Counted from the stretch's first letter, positions 31,632-40,689 are shown. The stretch: 41,512 nt of DNA from CAZMYM01 sp964620325 (GCA_964620325.1 CAZUIM010000018.1:1-41512); one strand, 5' to 3'. Notes: generated by a model from the letters alone, not told the origin. Numbers and translations are program-made.

Positions 31632-33461
31632 CTATCGCACATCTCTCTCCTTCGAAGCCGCATCGCGCCCGACGTCCGTCTCCGCGACCCCCCGCGCTCC
31701 CGCCCAGAGGCGCCGATACTCGTCGCAGACTGCGATCAGTTCGTCGTGAGGGCCGATCGCGTCGACGCGACCCGCCTTGAGAACGACGATGCGGTCGGCT
31801 CGGCGGAGGGCCGGGCGTCGGTGCGAGACGACGAGACACGTTGAGTTCTCCCGCTCGAACACGCGTTCCCAGAGAGCTTGTTCGGTCTCCACGTCGAGGG
31901 CACTCGACAGATCGTCGAACACGAGGAGCTCACTCCCACGAACGAACATCCGCGCCGCCGCCGTTCGCTGTCGCTGTCCGCCGGATAGCTTGACCCCCTT
32001 CGCACCGACGACGGTGTCGAGCCCTTCCCGAAGCTGCTTGAGATCGCGCTCGAGAACGGCGGTCCGAATCGCCTGCTGCAGATCGCTTCGTTCCTCCGAC
32101 AGTCCCATCAGGATGTTCGCCCGCAGCGACTCACTGAACAGCTGCGGGACCTGCGGTGTGTAGGCGCATCTCGGGGGAACCAGGAAGGTCGCCGCGTCTT
32201 CGACCGGTCGCCCGTTCCACGTGATCGTCCCCTCCTGCGCGGGGAGCAGGCCGAGGAGCGCACGCAGGAGCGTCGTCTTTCCCGAGCCGATCTTCCCGGT
32301 GACCACGACGAACTCCCCGCGGCGGACCTCCAGATCGATTCCGGAGAGGGCAAACGGCCCACTCGGATGCTCGGCGTCCTCCGGCCACCGGAAGGAGAGG
32401 CCTTCGGCCCGGAACGATTCCAGCCGGTCCTTCGGTGTGAGGAGCGGCGTTTCGACCTCCGGGAGATCCCCCCGCAGATGGATCGGCCGATGTGCGGCGA
32501 CCGCCTCCGCCTCATCCGCCCCGAGAAGCGTCTGCATTCGCGAGAGCGAGACGCCGGCCTGCTTGAAGTGAATCATGAAGTCCCCCGTGGCCGCAATCGC
32601 TTCGGCAAGAACGCCGACGTAGGTGACGAAGAGGGCGAAATCCCCCACGGTGAACGTCCCCGCCCGCAGGCCATCCGCGGCGGCGAGAAGGATCAGCCCG
32701 GTGCAGAGGGTCGCAGCGTTCCAGAAGAACGAGTGAAACGACTGACTGAGAAGCCGATCCTTCACCGTGGTGCGGAGGCGCTCCCGATTCAGCTCCTCGA
32801 CGTGGGCGACGACGTGCCGCTCCGCGCCGGCGAGCTGAATCGCCTGGACCCCCTCCATCGCTTCCCCGATCGCGCCGGTCACCCGCTCGGTCGCACGCCG
32901 GCTCGCTTCGCGGAACCGCCGGATATGCTTGCCGACCGCACGCGCGGCGACGATGACGCCGAGCAGGGGGGCGACGACGAGAGCGGTGATCCGGGCGTCG
33001 ATGCTGATCAGAATCGCAAGTGCCGCACCGGCGTAGGCGAGAAAGGCGGTCTGGTCGATCAGCCAGCTGAGAAGATCCTCGATCACCAGCACGTCGTCGC
33101 GGAACGTGTTCAACGCCTCACCGATCGATCCGGGGACGGATCGCGCCCCCGGCTTCCTCAAGATCCCGGCGAGGAGATTCCGACGAAGCAGCGTCTCCAT
33201 CGTGAACCGGTGTCGGATGTCGATGAGCGCGCCGACGAGAATCGAGACGATCCGCGCGGCGCCGGCCGCGAGGACGAGGGCCACAATGCTCCAGACGGTC
33301 AAGCCGGCCGGGGCCGTTCCGGTGATTGCGTCGAAGAAGAGCTTGGCGACGTATCCGGCGCCGAGCTCGAGAAGGAGGATCGCAATCCAGGCGGCGATGT
33401 CAGCGGCGTAGAGGCCGGGGCGATACCGGATCAGCTGCCAGATCAACGTTCGCGTTCTCAT
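31632..33461 (-). CDS. heterodimeric ABC exporter half (membrane + ATPase), degenerate Walker B
   Basis: A 609-residue half-transporter: six membrane helices (about 1-320) and a nucleotide-binding domain (about 365-590). Walker A is GKIGSGKTTLL and the signature LSGGQRQR, both standard. Walker B reads LLVFDDLSSALD, with Asp in place of the catalytic Glu. This is the pattern of the degenerate chain in heterodimeric exporters such as TM287/288. It starts in an ATGA overlap with the partner gene. Drug, lipid or peptide export is possible; the substrate is unknown. Confidence 0.92.
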   Translation of the reverse strand: MRTRTLIWQLIRYRPGLYAADIAAWIAILLLELGAGYVAKLFFDAITGTAPAGLTVWSIVALVLAAGAARIVSILVGALIDIRHRFTMETLLRRNLLAGILRKPGARSVPGSIGEALNTFRDDVLVIEDLLSWLIDQTAFLAYAGAALAILISIDARITALVVAPLLGVIVAARAVGKHIRRFREASRRATERVTGAIGEAMEGVQAIQLAGAERHVVAHVEELNRERLRTTVKDRLLSQSFHSFFWNAATLCTGLILLAAADGLRAGTFTVGDFALFVTYVGVLAEAIAATGDFMIHFKQAGVSLSRMQTLLGADEAEAVAAHRPIHLRGDLPEVETPLLTPKDRLESFRAEGLSFRWPEDAEHPSGPFALSGIDLEVRRGEFVVVTGKIGSGKTTLLRALLGLLPAQEGTITWNGRPVEDAATFLVPPRCAYTPQVPQLFSESLRANILMGLSEERSDLQQAIRTAVLERDLKQLREGLDTVVGAKGVKLSGGQRQRTAAARMFVRGSELLVFDDLSSALDVETEQALWERVFERENSTCLVVSHRRPALRRADRIVVLKAGRVDAIGPHDELIAVCDEYRRLWAGARGVAETDVGRDAASKERDVR

Positions 33462-35260
33462 GCGAGCACCTCCTCCAGACCGGTCCGCAGCAGGTACGAC
33501 AGATGCGAGTCCGGATCGGCGGCGAGATCGGCCCGTCGGCCGTATTCGAGCGCTCGGCCGTCCTCGAGAATCAGGACGTCGTCGGCCCGCTCGACCGTCG
33601 CCAGCCGATGGGCGATGACGACCGCCGTCCTCCGTTCGAGGAGGCGATCGATCGCAGCCTCCAACAGCGTCTCGGTCGCCGGGTCGAGGCGCGACGAGGC
33701 CTCGTCGAGGATGACCAGGCCCGGATCGGCGAGGAACGCCCGCGCCAATGCGAGGAGCTGCCCCTGCCCGGCGGACAGCCCGCCGCCGCCCGCTTCGAGG
33801 CTCGTATCGAGCCCCCGGGGAAGAGACGCGATCCAGTTCTCGAGTCCGAGGTACCTCAGAGCATCGTGGATCGCCTCGTCTCCGATCCCGGGATCGAACA
33901 GGCGCACGTTGTCGCGGATCGTCGCTCGGAAGAGCTGGACCTCCTGCGGCACCATCCGGGCGGCCCGCCGGAGATCGGCAAGAACGACGTCCCGTGCGTC
34001 GTGGCCGCCGAGGCGAACGCTCCCCGAAGACGCGTCGTGCAGGCGGACGAGGAGCCGCGCGAGGGTGGTCTTCCCGCTCCCCGTCCGGCCGAGAAGGCCG
34101 AGGACGCGCCCCGGTTCGAGCGCAAAGGAGACCCGATCCAACGCCGCGGCCTGCTCCTTGACGGCCTCCTCCTTGCCCTCGTCGTCCGGCTCGTCGCCGA
34201 CGCCGATCCGCCGTTCGTACGTGAACGAGACGTCCTCCAATGCGATCGCGAGTGGGCCGGGCGGAAGGCGCTCTCGACCCGTGTCTGCGAGCTTCGACTC
34301 GGTCTCGAGCATCGTTCGGATCCTTCGGATGCCGGCCTCGGCCCGCTGGAGGTCGGTGATCTGCGTCCGAATCTCCGAGATCGGCCCCCGGAGAAGCTCG
34401 GTGTAGTGGAAGATCAGGTAGACAGTCCCGATCGAGATCGCTGCCGCCCGCCACAGCCACGCGCCGACCGAGAAGGCGACCGCGTGCCCGACGGCGAACA
34501 GCGCAACGTTTGCCATCCACATTCCGTATCCGCCGAGGCTCGACCGAAGCCGCACCGGGAAAAGCTTCCGAATGAACTCGGTGAATCGGCGAAGAACGTA
34601 GGTCTCCGCGCCGTTGGCCCGGACGTCTTCGGTCCCCGCGATCTGCTCGCCGAGGAATCCGAAGAACTGCGCCGACAGCTTTCGATACTTCGTCCAGAAC
34701 GGGATCGCGAGCCGCCGGATCCAGATCAGCAGGAACAGCGTGAAGATCGCGAACAGGAGGATCGGAAGCCCGACACGCCAGTCCTCCCGGAAGAGGAGCC
34801 CAAGGATCCCGGCGACGAGGATTCCGTTCCCGACGATCTGGATCGCGAACCGCGAGAAGAAATTCGACAGCGTGGCGACGTCTCCGTCGATCCGCTCGAT
34901 CAGCTGGCCCGGCGCGTACTCCTTGTGAAACGTCGAGTCGAGAGCGAGAGCGTGCGACAGCAGGTCGATCCGCAGCGCGTTCGTCGCCGTCCACGCGACC
35001 GTTTCGCCGACGTAGGTCGACGCGACAGCGAGCCCCTGGCTCGCAACGGCGATCGCAAAGAAGAGGATCGCGTCAAAGATGAGAGCCGCCCGCGATCCGC
35101 CCGCGGTCGCCGTGTCGAGAAATGAGCGAAGGATCTGCGGATTCGCCAAGCGCAGACCGATCGTCGCCAGGATGAGCACCGCGAGGACGACAAACCAGCG
35201 CCACTGCGGACGCATGTACCTCTTCAGCAATCGTGCGTACTGCCTAATGGGAACCCGCAT
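33458..35260 (-). CDS. heterodimeric ABC exporter half (membrane + ATPase), canonical Walker B
   Basis: A 600-residue half-transporter with six helices (about 1-320) and an ATPase domain (about 340-595). Walker A is GRTGSGKTTLA, Walker B LVILDEASSRLD with the catalytic Glu, and the switch histidine is in VIAHRLATV. The signature is LSAGQGQ instead of LSGGQ, which complements the altered Walker B of the partner. A charged insert (GDEPDDEGKEEAVKE) lies between the first beta strands of the ATPase. GGGGGAG precedes the ATG. It is the first gene of the pair. Confidence 0.92.
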   Translation of the reverse strand: MRVPIRQYARLLKRYMRPQWRWFVVLAVLILATIGLRLANPQILRSFLDTATAGGSRAALIFDAILFFAIAVASQGLAVASTYVGETVAWTATNALRIDLLSHALALDSTFHKEYAPGQLIERIDGDVATLSNFFSRFAIQIVGNGILVAGILGLLFREDWRVGLPILLFAIFTLFLLIWIRRLAIPFWTKYRKLSAQFFGFLGEQIAGTEDVRANGAETYVLRRFTEFIRKLFPVRLRSSLGGYGMWMANVALFAVGHAVAFSVGAWLWRAAAISIGTVYLIFHYTELLRGPISEIRTQITDLQRAEAGIRRIRTMLETESKLADTGRERLPPGPLAIALEDVSFTYERRIGVGDEPDDEGKEEAVKEQAAALDRVSFALEPGRVLGLLGRTGSGKTTLARLLVRLHDASSGSVRLGGHDARDVVLADLRRAARMVPQEVQLFRATIRDNVRLFDPGIGDEAIHDALRYLGLENWIASLPRGLDTSLEAGGGGLSAGQGQLLALARAFLADPGLVILDEASSRLDPATETLLEAAIDRLLERRTAVVIAHRLATVERADDVLILEDGRALEYGRRADLAADPDSHLSYLLRTGLEEVLA

Positions 35261-35552
35261 TGCTCCCCCTGGGAGTCGTCCCCGACGCGCAAAAGCTGCC
35301 GCGTTGCCGGATCCTCACCGTCCCGAAGCACCGGCTCGTGGCCGATCCTCCGACGAATGACCCGCAGCCCCGCCCGCTCGTACAGCCGAAGGGCGCCGGT
35401 CAACCTCGCCGACCCCTTGCCGCAGAAGTGTCGGCCCGACACCGCGGTTCCGGTAGGCCGAACGCACGCACAACGAGTCGACGTACGAGCGCGTCCGATC
35501 GTCCGCGACCCGTTCGCTGAACAGCCCGATCCCCACGATCTCGCCGCCGTGT
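35261..35552 (-). pseudogene. decayed GNAT acetyltransferase fragment
   Basis: Between the tandem GNAT gene and the ABC exporter are two pieces of a GNAT domain in different frames. The first reads GEIVGIGLFSERV and continues to SLCVRSAYRNRGVGPTLLRQ, which holds the acetyl-CoA loop. The second, shifted in frame, reads LTGALRLYERAGLRVIRR, the usual C-terminal strand. About 15-20 residues expected between them are missing, and there is no start codon in a normal context. It looks like a deleted and frameshifted paralogue of the C-terminal half of the neighbouring gene. Confidence 0.65.
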
Positions 35553-36569
35553 TCATTCGTCGAGCGTCCGCCGAGCGAGATCCTTCCCCGGCCGAAGCTC
35601 CTTCTCGTAGGCGACCGACTCGCGAACCGGCTCCATCCCGGCCCGCTCGTACAGCCGGGTCGCCCCGGTCAGACTGGCCGCGTCGACGACGAGCCCGACC
35701 TTGCGCTTTCCGCGCCCGTAGAAGACCCCGAACGCGTGATGCAACAGGGCGAGTGCCAGACCGCGCTTCCGCCAGGGACGGGTCACGCCGAGGATGTCGA
35801 TCCATCCGAGTTCCGGATCCTCGTGCCTCACCGGCCAACCCAGGCAGGCCCCGACGATCTCGCCCTCCGCCACCGCAAGGAACCAGACCGCCGGATCGAA
35901 GTCCCGATCCTCGGCGATCCAGTGCCGCCAGAATCTGAGCTCCTCTTCGAACGGGGAGTCGACGTGCCCCCAGTGATCGCTGAACGTGTCCCGCACCGCC
36001 CGAACGGTCGCGTCGAGATCGCCTTCCGGATCGAAGGCTCGGACCGCAACGCCGTCCGGCCAACGGGGAGTCGGAGGGGGCGAATCCATCTCGATCACCA
36101 TCCGGCGGAAGTAACGAACGAGCTGGAATCCCCGCCGCTCGAGGAGCTCCCGGGTCCGCCCGTCCTTCTCCAATGCACCGTGATTCAGCGTGACGCGGGT
36201 CCCGTCTGGTGCCGCGGCGATCGCGCGGCGCGCCCGTTCTTCCTCCCACTCGAGAAGCGTCGATCCGATGCCGAGACCTCGATGTTCCGGATGAACGCGC
36301 CCCCAGCTGTGGACGCGCACGTGGGGCTCCTCGAGGTCCCACACTTCGGCGTAGCCGACCAGCCGCCCGCGCGGATCGAGTACGACCCGCGTATCTCGGT
36401 CCAGATCGAACTCGGGCGTCTGCCACTCGACCCGCTGACCGTCGACGTTGTGCGGCGCCTCTCCGGTCAGGTCCAATGCGCAGAGATTGAACAGCGAAAC
36501 GGTCCCTTCCAGATCGCTCATCGTCGCCGAGCGCACCGCGTATCCTTTAGGTAGTCTGCTGGTTGACAT
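35553..36569 (-). CDS. tandem GNAT acetyltransferase
   Basis: A 338-residue protein with two GNAT domains (about 10-165 and 180-325). The acetyl-CoA loops are HPEHRGLGIGSTLLEWEEER and RPWRKRGLALALLHHA; only the first has the full QxxGxG-like pattern. RLYERAGMEPV near the end is the typical last strand. Two-domain GNATs include mycothiol synthase and aminoglycoside-type enzymes, but nothing here identifies a substrate. AAGGAG lies about ten bases before the ATG. A long leader and a consensus promoter lie upstream. Confidence 0.82.
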   Translation of the reverse strand: MSTSRLPKGYAVRSATMSDLEGTVSLFNLCALDLTGEAPHNVDGQRVEWQTPEFDLDRDTRVVLDPRGRLVGYAEVWDLEEPHVRVHSWGRVHPEHRGLGIGSTLLEWEEERARRAIAAAPDGTRVTLNHGALEKDGRTRELLERRGFQLVRYFRRMVIEMDSPPPTPRWPDGVAVRAFDPEGDLDATVRAVRDTFSDHWGHVDSPFEEELRFWRHWIAEDRDFDPAVWFLAVAEGEIVGACLGWPVRHEDPELGWIDILGVTRPWRKRGLALALLHHAFGVFYGRGKRKVGLVVDAASLTGATRLYERAGMEPVRESVAYEKELRPGKDLARRTLDE

Positions 36570-36907
36570 CGTCTCTCACTCCTTGGTTCGTGGCCTGAAG
36601 TCGAATCCAATGGCCGCCGTCGAGCGCTAGCTCGGGGTGCGAAGCCCCGTCTGTCGTCGGAAGATTGCGACGCTCAAGCGCCGTCGGGCGCCGTGTCGCA
36701 ATGTGACGTCCGCTGGTGGGAGTGAGAGGGAAGTCTAGCGTGAACCCGTGTGAATGCCTTCGCTCACCACGCCGTCAGGGGCCGCGGACCGATCTCTGGT
36801 GGCCGTCGTCATATCGATTCGCCTCCTCCTTCCAGGCGTGCCTTGCCGGGGCACTCGTTAGGGCATGCCACTCGGTGCGAGTGGCCGGAACAAACGTGTG
36901 AGAACGA
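36570..36907 (-). promoter_or_regulatory. long structured leader of the tandem GNAT gene
   Basis: About 330 bases separate the promoter from the start codon. Strong hairpins on the minus strand include an 8-bp stem around 36866-36884 (GCCACTCG/CGAGTGGC), a long two-part stem around 36663-36703 (ATTGCGAC/GTCGCAAT outside, GCGCC/GGCGC inside) and GGGG/CCCC plus CGAGC/GCTCG stems near 36620-36650. I recognise no known riboswitch, T-box, 6S, tmRNA or RNase P signature. It could be a cis-acting leader or a separate small RNA. Confidence 0.45.
36735..36812 (-). CDS. possible 25-residue leader peptide
   Basis: Within the leader an AAGGAGGAGG precedes an ATG (36812) opening a 25-codon frame, MTTATRDRSAAPDGVVSEG.., that stops at TAG 36735-36737, before the large 36663-36703 hairpin. 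The Shine-Dalgarno is strong but spaced about ten bases from the ATG. No run of one amino acid codon is present. Its role, if translated, could be attenuation; this is inference. Confidence 0.3.
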   Translation of the reverse strand: MTTATRDRSAAPDGVVSEGIHTGSR

Positions 36908-36935
36908 AGTATAACCGTGCATCTCTACCTGTCAA
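36908..36935 (-). promoter_or_regulatory. consensus promoter reading toward the tandem GNAT gene
   Basis: Minus strand TTGACA (36935-36930) and TATACT (36913-36908) are 16 bp apart, the closest match to consensus on this strand. It should drive the leader, the GNAT gene and perhaps the ABC exporter. Confidence 0.75.
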
Positions 36936-36961
36936 GCGACTCGCCGTGCGCGACACGCGTG

Positions 36962-36990
36962 TTGCGGTTCCCCGGGTCCGCTTCTATCCT
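36962..36990 (+). promoter_or_regulatory. promoter of gatE-gatD
   Basis: TTGCGG (36962-36967) and TATCCT (36985-36990) are 17 bp apart, about 50 bases upstream of the GTG start of gatE. AAGGACGG at 37025-37032 may serve as ribosome site. Confidence 0.55.
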
Positions 36991-37043
36991 TTCCACGTTC
37001 TCGCTCATCTCGAATCTGCCAGCAAGAAGGACGGCAACGAAGC

Positions 37044-38987
37044 GTGAAGACCGATTCCGAGCGTCTCCGGCCGCCAGACCGCCCCAGCTACCTCCCGCTC
37101 GCGGAGGCGACGGAGGCCGTCTATCGCCGACTCGGATTCCGATGCGGGCTGGAGGTTCACCAGCAATTGGCCACACCGAAGAAGCTCTTCTGCCGTTGCC
37201 CCGCCGGCCTGTATCAGGATGGCGACGAGTTCGACGCGCAGCTGGTTCGTCACATGCGCCCGACCCTCTCCGAACTCGGCGAGTACGACGGGACCGCGCT
37301 GATGGAGTTCAAGACGAGGAAGAACATCACCTACCGAATCAACGGGGAGACGGCCTGCACGTACGACATCGACGACACCCCCCCCTTCCCCCTGAATCGA
37401 GACGCGCTGGCGATCGCGATGGAGATCGCACTGCTCCTCGATACGAGCATCGTCGGCGAGCTCCACATCACCCGTAAGCAATACCTCGACGGGAGCATCC
37501 CGACCGGATTCCAGCGCACGGGAATCGTCGGGATCGACGGCTCGATCCCCCTCCGATCCAAGCGCGTCGGAATCAGGCAGCTGAGCATCGAAGAGGACTC
37601 ATGCCGCGAGGTCTCCGATCGCGGTCACGAACGCGTCTACACGACCGACCGCCTTGGGATCCCCCTTGTCGAGACGGTGACCGAGCCGGAGCTCCTGACG
37701 CCGCACGAGGCGGCCGAGGCCGCCCACTACCTGCGGTACCTCGCGCGAAGCACGGGAAAGGTTCGTACCGGGATCGGGGCGGCACGCGAGGACGTCAACG
37801 TCAGCATCGAGGGCGGAACCCGGGTCGAGATCAAGGGCGTCCAGCACATTCGCTGGATCCCAGAGCTGACGCACAACGAGGCGTTCCGTCAGAGCGCACT
37901 CCTGGGGATCCGCAACGCGCTCCGATCCCGCCTCAACGACCCGGACGCGTGGTCTCTCCAGGCAATGTCTCTCGATCGATCCGAGGTCGGCCGGCTGCTC
38001 GACGCGTACACGCTGGACGAGACGTTCCAGGTCGAGGCGATCCGGCTTCCGGGCTTCGCCGGGCTCCTCTCGCACTTCACGTCGCCAGGCCGCTGCTTCG
38101 CCGACGAGCTGTCCGATCGGCTGAAGGTGATCGCGTGCGTCGAGAAGCCGAACCTGATCCACTCTGAATCGCCGGAGCCGGCGCGCGGTACGATCGACTG
38201 GGAAGCGCTCCGGCGGCGGCTCGGCGCGTCGGACGAAGATGCGCTCGTCCTGTCCTGGGCTCCGAAGGCCGACCTGCCGACGGCGATCGAGACGATCGAC
38301 GAGCGATGCCGATGGGCGTTCGACGGCGTCCCGAACGAGACCCGCAAAGCGATGCCGGACGGGACGACCGTCTTCGAGCGCGTGCTCCCCGGTCCCGACC
38401 GGATGTACCCCGATACTGACTCGGCGCCCATCCCGATCGACGAAGCGATGATCGACGCCGCTCGGAGCGCGCTGCCACGGTCCTCGATCGCCGAGCGGAT
38501 CGCGCAGTTGGATCGCTGGGGGATCCCCCGCGACAGCCACGATTTCATCCTCCGTCGAAACCTGTTCCCGTTGGTCCGACGGCTCCACGAGGAGGCCGGG
38601 CTGTCGCCCCGCCTCGCCGGCACCCTCGTCGGACAGACCCTACGGCACGCCAGCCGGACCGCTCCGGTGGGCGAGCGCCGCATCTTCGACGTCGTCTGCG
38701 CGGTCCGGGATCGAGGGCTCACCGACGATATCCTGGAGCCGCTTCTTCCCCTCGCTCTCATCGACTCGACGCCTTCCCTCGACCGACTCCTCGAGCGCGT
38801 CGGGTACCGGCCGCACGCGCGCGCGGAGATCGAGTCCGCCATCGACTCCCTTCGGCGCGAACTCGATAGAACGGGCCTCGCTCCCGCGGACGCGCGGGAT
38901 TGGATCATGGGCCGGCTTCGCCCGATCGCTCTGGGAAACGTACCGCTTCGGCAGGTCGCTGCCGCGGTCGAAAAGGAACTCCGATGA
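37044..38987 (+). CDS. gatE: archaeal-type Glu-tRNA(Gln) amidotransferase subunit E
   Basis: A 647-residue tRNA-dependent kinase/transamidase subunit. With GatD it turns Glu-tRNA(Gln) into Gln-tRNA(Gln). The N-terminal GatB/E catalytic core shows GLEVHQQLATPKKLFCRCP, the RKQYLDGSIPTGFQRTG block, EEDSCRE and DRLGIPLVETVTEPEL, then GKVRTGIGAAREDVNVS. The central GAD domain, which separates GatE from GatB, is represented by PGPDRMYPDTDSAPIP near residue 450, and a helical plus YqeY-like tail follows. GTG start. The gene overlaps gatD by four bases. GatDE is characteristic of archaea; GatB of the bacterial GatCAB would be about 480 residues and lack GAD. The flanking genes are bacterial. Confidence 0.92.
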   Translation: MKTDSERLRPPDRPSYLPLAEATEAVYRRLGFRCGLEVHQQLATPKKLFCRCPAGLYQDGDEFDAQLVRHMRPTLSELGEYDGTALMEFKTRKNITYRINGETACTYDIDDTPPFPLNRDALAIAMEIALLLDTSIVGELHITRKQYLDGSIPTGFQRTGIVGIDGSIPLRSKRVGIRQLSIEEDSCREVSDRGHERVYTTDRLGIPLVETVTEPELLTPHEAAEAAHYLRYLARSTGKVRTGIGAAREDVNVSIEGGTRVEIKGVQHIRWIPELTHNEAFRQSALLGIRNALRSRLNDPDAWSLQAMSLDRSEVGRLLDAYTLDETFQVEAIRLPGFAGLLSHFTSPGRCFADELSDRLKVIACVEKPNLIHSESPEPARGTIDWEALRRRLGASDEDALVLSWAPKADLPTAIETIDERCRWAFDGVPNETRKAMPDGTTVFERVLPGPDRMYPDTDSAPIPIDEAMIDAARSALPRSSIAERIAQLDRWGIPRDSHDFILRRNLFPLVRRLHEEAGLSPRLAGTLVGQTLRHASRTAPVGERRIFDVVCAVRDRGLTDDILEPLLPLALIDSTPSLDRLLERVGYRPHARAEIESAIDSLRRELDRTGLAPADARDWIMGRLRPIALGNVPLRQVAAAVEKELR

Positions 38988-40366
38988 GCGACCCGCACAA
39001 GGGGTACAAGGGCGATGCGCTGGCGGTCCTGACCAAGTTCGGTGTCGCCGTCTGGGACGATGTCGAGGTCGCGTCGACCCGCGGTCGGTTTCGCGGGATC
39101 GTCCTCCCCCGCTCCGAGTTCGACGACTCGCTGCACCTCGTCCTCAAGCTCGAGACGGGCTACAACGTGGGGATCGATGTCCGAACGGTCACCGGGATGA
39201 CCCGGCTCGGTTCGAGGGAAGCGCACTACAAGATCCCCGAGAAGGCGTTCCCCATCTCCCCGGACAAGCCGACTCTGAAACTGTTCGGCACCGGCGGAAC
39301 GATCGCCTCCCGGCTCGACTACCGCACCGGCGCCGTCATCCCGGCGTTCTCCCCCGGCGAGCTGTACGGGGCCGTCCCCGAGCTGGCCGACATCTGCAAC
39401 CTCTCGACCGAGGAGATCTGCGCCGTCTTCTCCGAGAACATGGGCCCGGCGCAGTACATCGCGCTCGCCGAGGGGATCCGCCGTGAGATCGAAGGGGGGA
39501 TCGACGGAATCGTCATCGGCCACGGGACCGACACGATGCACCACACCGCGAGCGCCCTCGCGTTCATGGTGCAGAATCCGCCGATCCCGATCGTGCTGGT
39601 TGGATCCCAGCGATCGTCGGACCGCCCGTCGTCCGATGCCGCGCTGAACCTGATCCACGCGACGACCGCCGCAGCGACCTCCAACATCGCCGAGGTGATG
39701 GTCTGCATGTTCGGCCCGACCTCGGACGAGTACGGTCTGCTCCACCGGGGCACGCGCGTCCGGAAGATGCACTCGTCGTGCCGTTCGACCTTTCGCACGA
39801 TCGGCGACATCCCGTTGGCCACCGTCACACGCGACGGTGTGAGGCCGCTTCGGGACGACTACAACCGGCGTCGCGACGACCGCGCAGTTCGAATCGTTCC
39901 GACGTTCGAGGAGCGCGTCACCCTGCTCTACTACTACCCGAACATGCATCCCGACATCATCGACGCGCTCGTCGAGAGAGGCTACAAGGGGATCGTCATC
40001 GCCGGGACCGGCCTCGGGCACGTCAACAAGCCCGTCTACCCCGCCATCGAGCGCGCCGCCGCGGCCGAGGTTGCCGTGTACATGACGGTGCAGACCTTGT
40101 GGGGATACGTCGCGATGTTCGTCTACGACACGGGGCGCGACCTGATGGCGAAGGGGATCGTCCCGGCGGCGAACATGCTCCCCGAGGTGGCGTACGTGAA
40201 GCTCGGATGGGCTCTCGGCCAGACGAGCGACCTCAGTGAGGTGAGGCGGATCATGCTGACGCCGCTCTGCGGCGAGATCACGCCCCGCGAACCCCACGAC
40301 GGGTACTTGATCTACCAGGGCGGGATGCCCGAGATCGCCGAGTTCATGCGGAAGGTGCACAAGTGA
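38984..40366 (+). CDS. gatD: archaeal-type Glu-tRNA(Gln) amidotransferase subunit D
   Basis: A 460-residue asparaginase-like glutaminase that releases ammonia for GatE. A short N-terminal domain (about 1-90, GRFRGIVLPRSEF) is followed by the asparaginase fold: catalytic Thr in LFGTGGTIASR near residue 100, the second Thr-Asp in GHGTDTMHHTA near 185, and SQRSSDRPSSDAALNL near 210. GTGLGHVN near 345 begins the C-terminal half. The N-terminal extension and the tight gatE overlap distinguish it from a free asparaginase. The downstream 134 bases to the hicA remnant hold nothing recognised. Confidence 0.93.
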   Translation: MSDPHKGYKGDALAVLTKFGVAVWDDVEVASTRGRFRGIVLPRSEFDDSLHLVLKLETGYNVGIDVRTVTGMTRLGSREAHYKIPEKAFPISPDKPTLKLFGTGGTIASRLDYRTGAVIPAFSPGELYGAVPELADICNLSTEEICAVFSENMGPAQYIALAEGIRREIEGGIDGIVIGHGTDTMHHTASALAFMVQNPPIPIVLVGSQRSSDRPSSDAALNLIHATTAAATSNIAEVMVCMFGPTSDEYGLLHRGTRVRKMHSSCRSTFRTIGDIPLATVTRDGVRPLRDDYNRRRDDRAVRIVPTFEERVTLLYYYPNMHPDIIDALVERGYKGIVIAGTGLGHVNKPVYPAIERAAAAEVAVYMTVQTLWGYVAMFVYDTGRDLMAKGIVPAANMLPEVAYVKLGWALGQTSDLSEVRRIMLTPLCGEITPREPHDGYLIYQGGMPEIAEFMRKVHK

Positions 40367-40500
40367 GCTCGAAGCTCTGGTCGAAGACTGCTCAACCCCC
40401 GCGCATCGACCACACCAAAGAGCCCTTCAGAGCCGGGCCGAGGAGGGGACCTGATATTCGATGCGGCATCTGGCTCTGACCATGCTTCCGTGACCCAGTC

Positions 40501-40688
40501 TCAGAACGGAGGCCTCAGGCCGGCCTACTTGCAGATCTCGTTCGCCGTGATCTGGTCGAGCGTACGGTGGCGCTTGACAGAGACGATCTTGCGAACGTGC
40601 GAGTCGATCGAATCCTTCCGCCCTCCCGGACCAATGGGAAGCCGCTCTCCTGGGGAAGCCGAATCATCTCCCCGCACTTGACACTCAA
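40501..40688 (-). pseudogene. hicA-like toxin remnant
   Basis: From a TTG at 40688 the minus strand reads SVKCGEMIRLPQESGF and LVREGG, as in HicA mRNA-interferase toxins. The frame then shifts; the continuation IVSVKRHRTLDQITANEICK is in another frame and is followed by TAG at 40527-40525, where family members often have Gln (KQAGL), then AGLRPPF and TGA. One frameshift and one amber codon therefore inactivate it. It lies just downstream of the hicB remnant; hicB-hicA order also occurs in natural loci. Confidence 0.7.
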
Positions 40689-40689
40689 A

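Noticed and set aside
31632..34994. A single 1120-residue minus-strand protein
   Set aside because: The first half is an out-of-frame reading of the upstream ABC half; the real gene starts at ATG 33461 in an ATGA overlap.
36570..36907. 6S RNA, tmRNA, RNase P RNA or SRP RNA
   Set aside because: I looked for their conserved segments (for example a tRNA-like T-arm with CCA, or the SRP tetraloop region) and found no convincing match.
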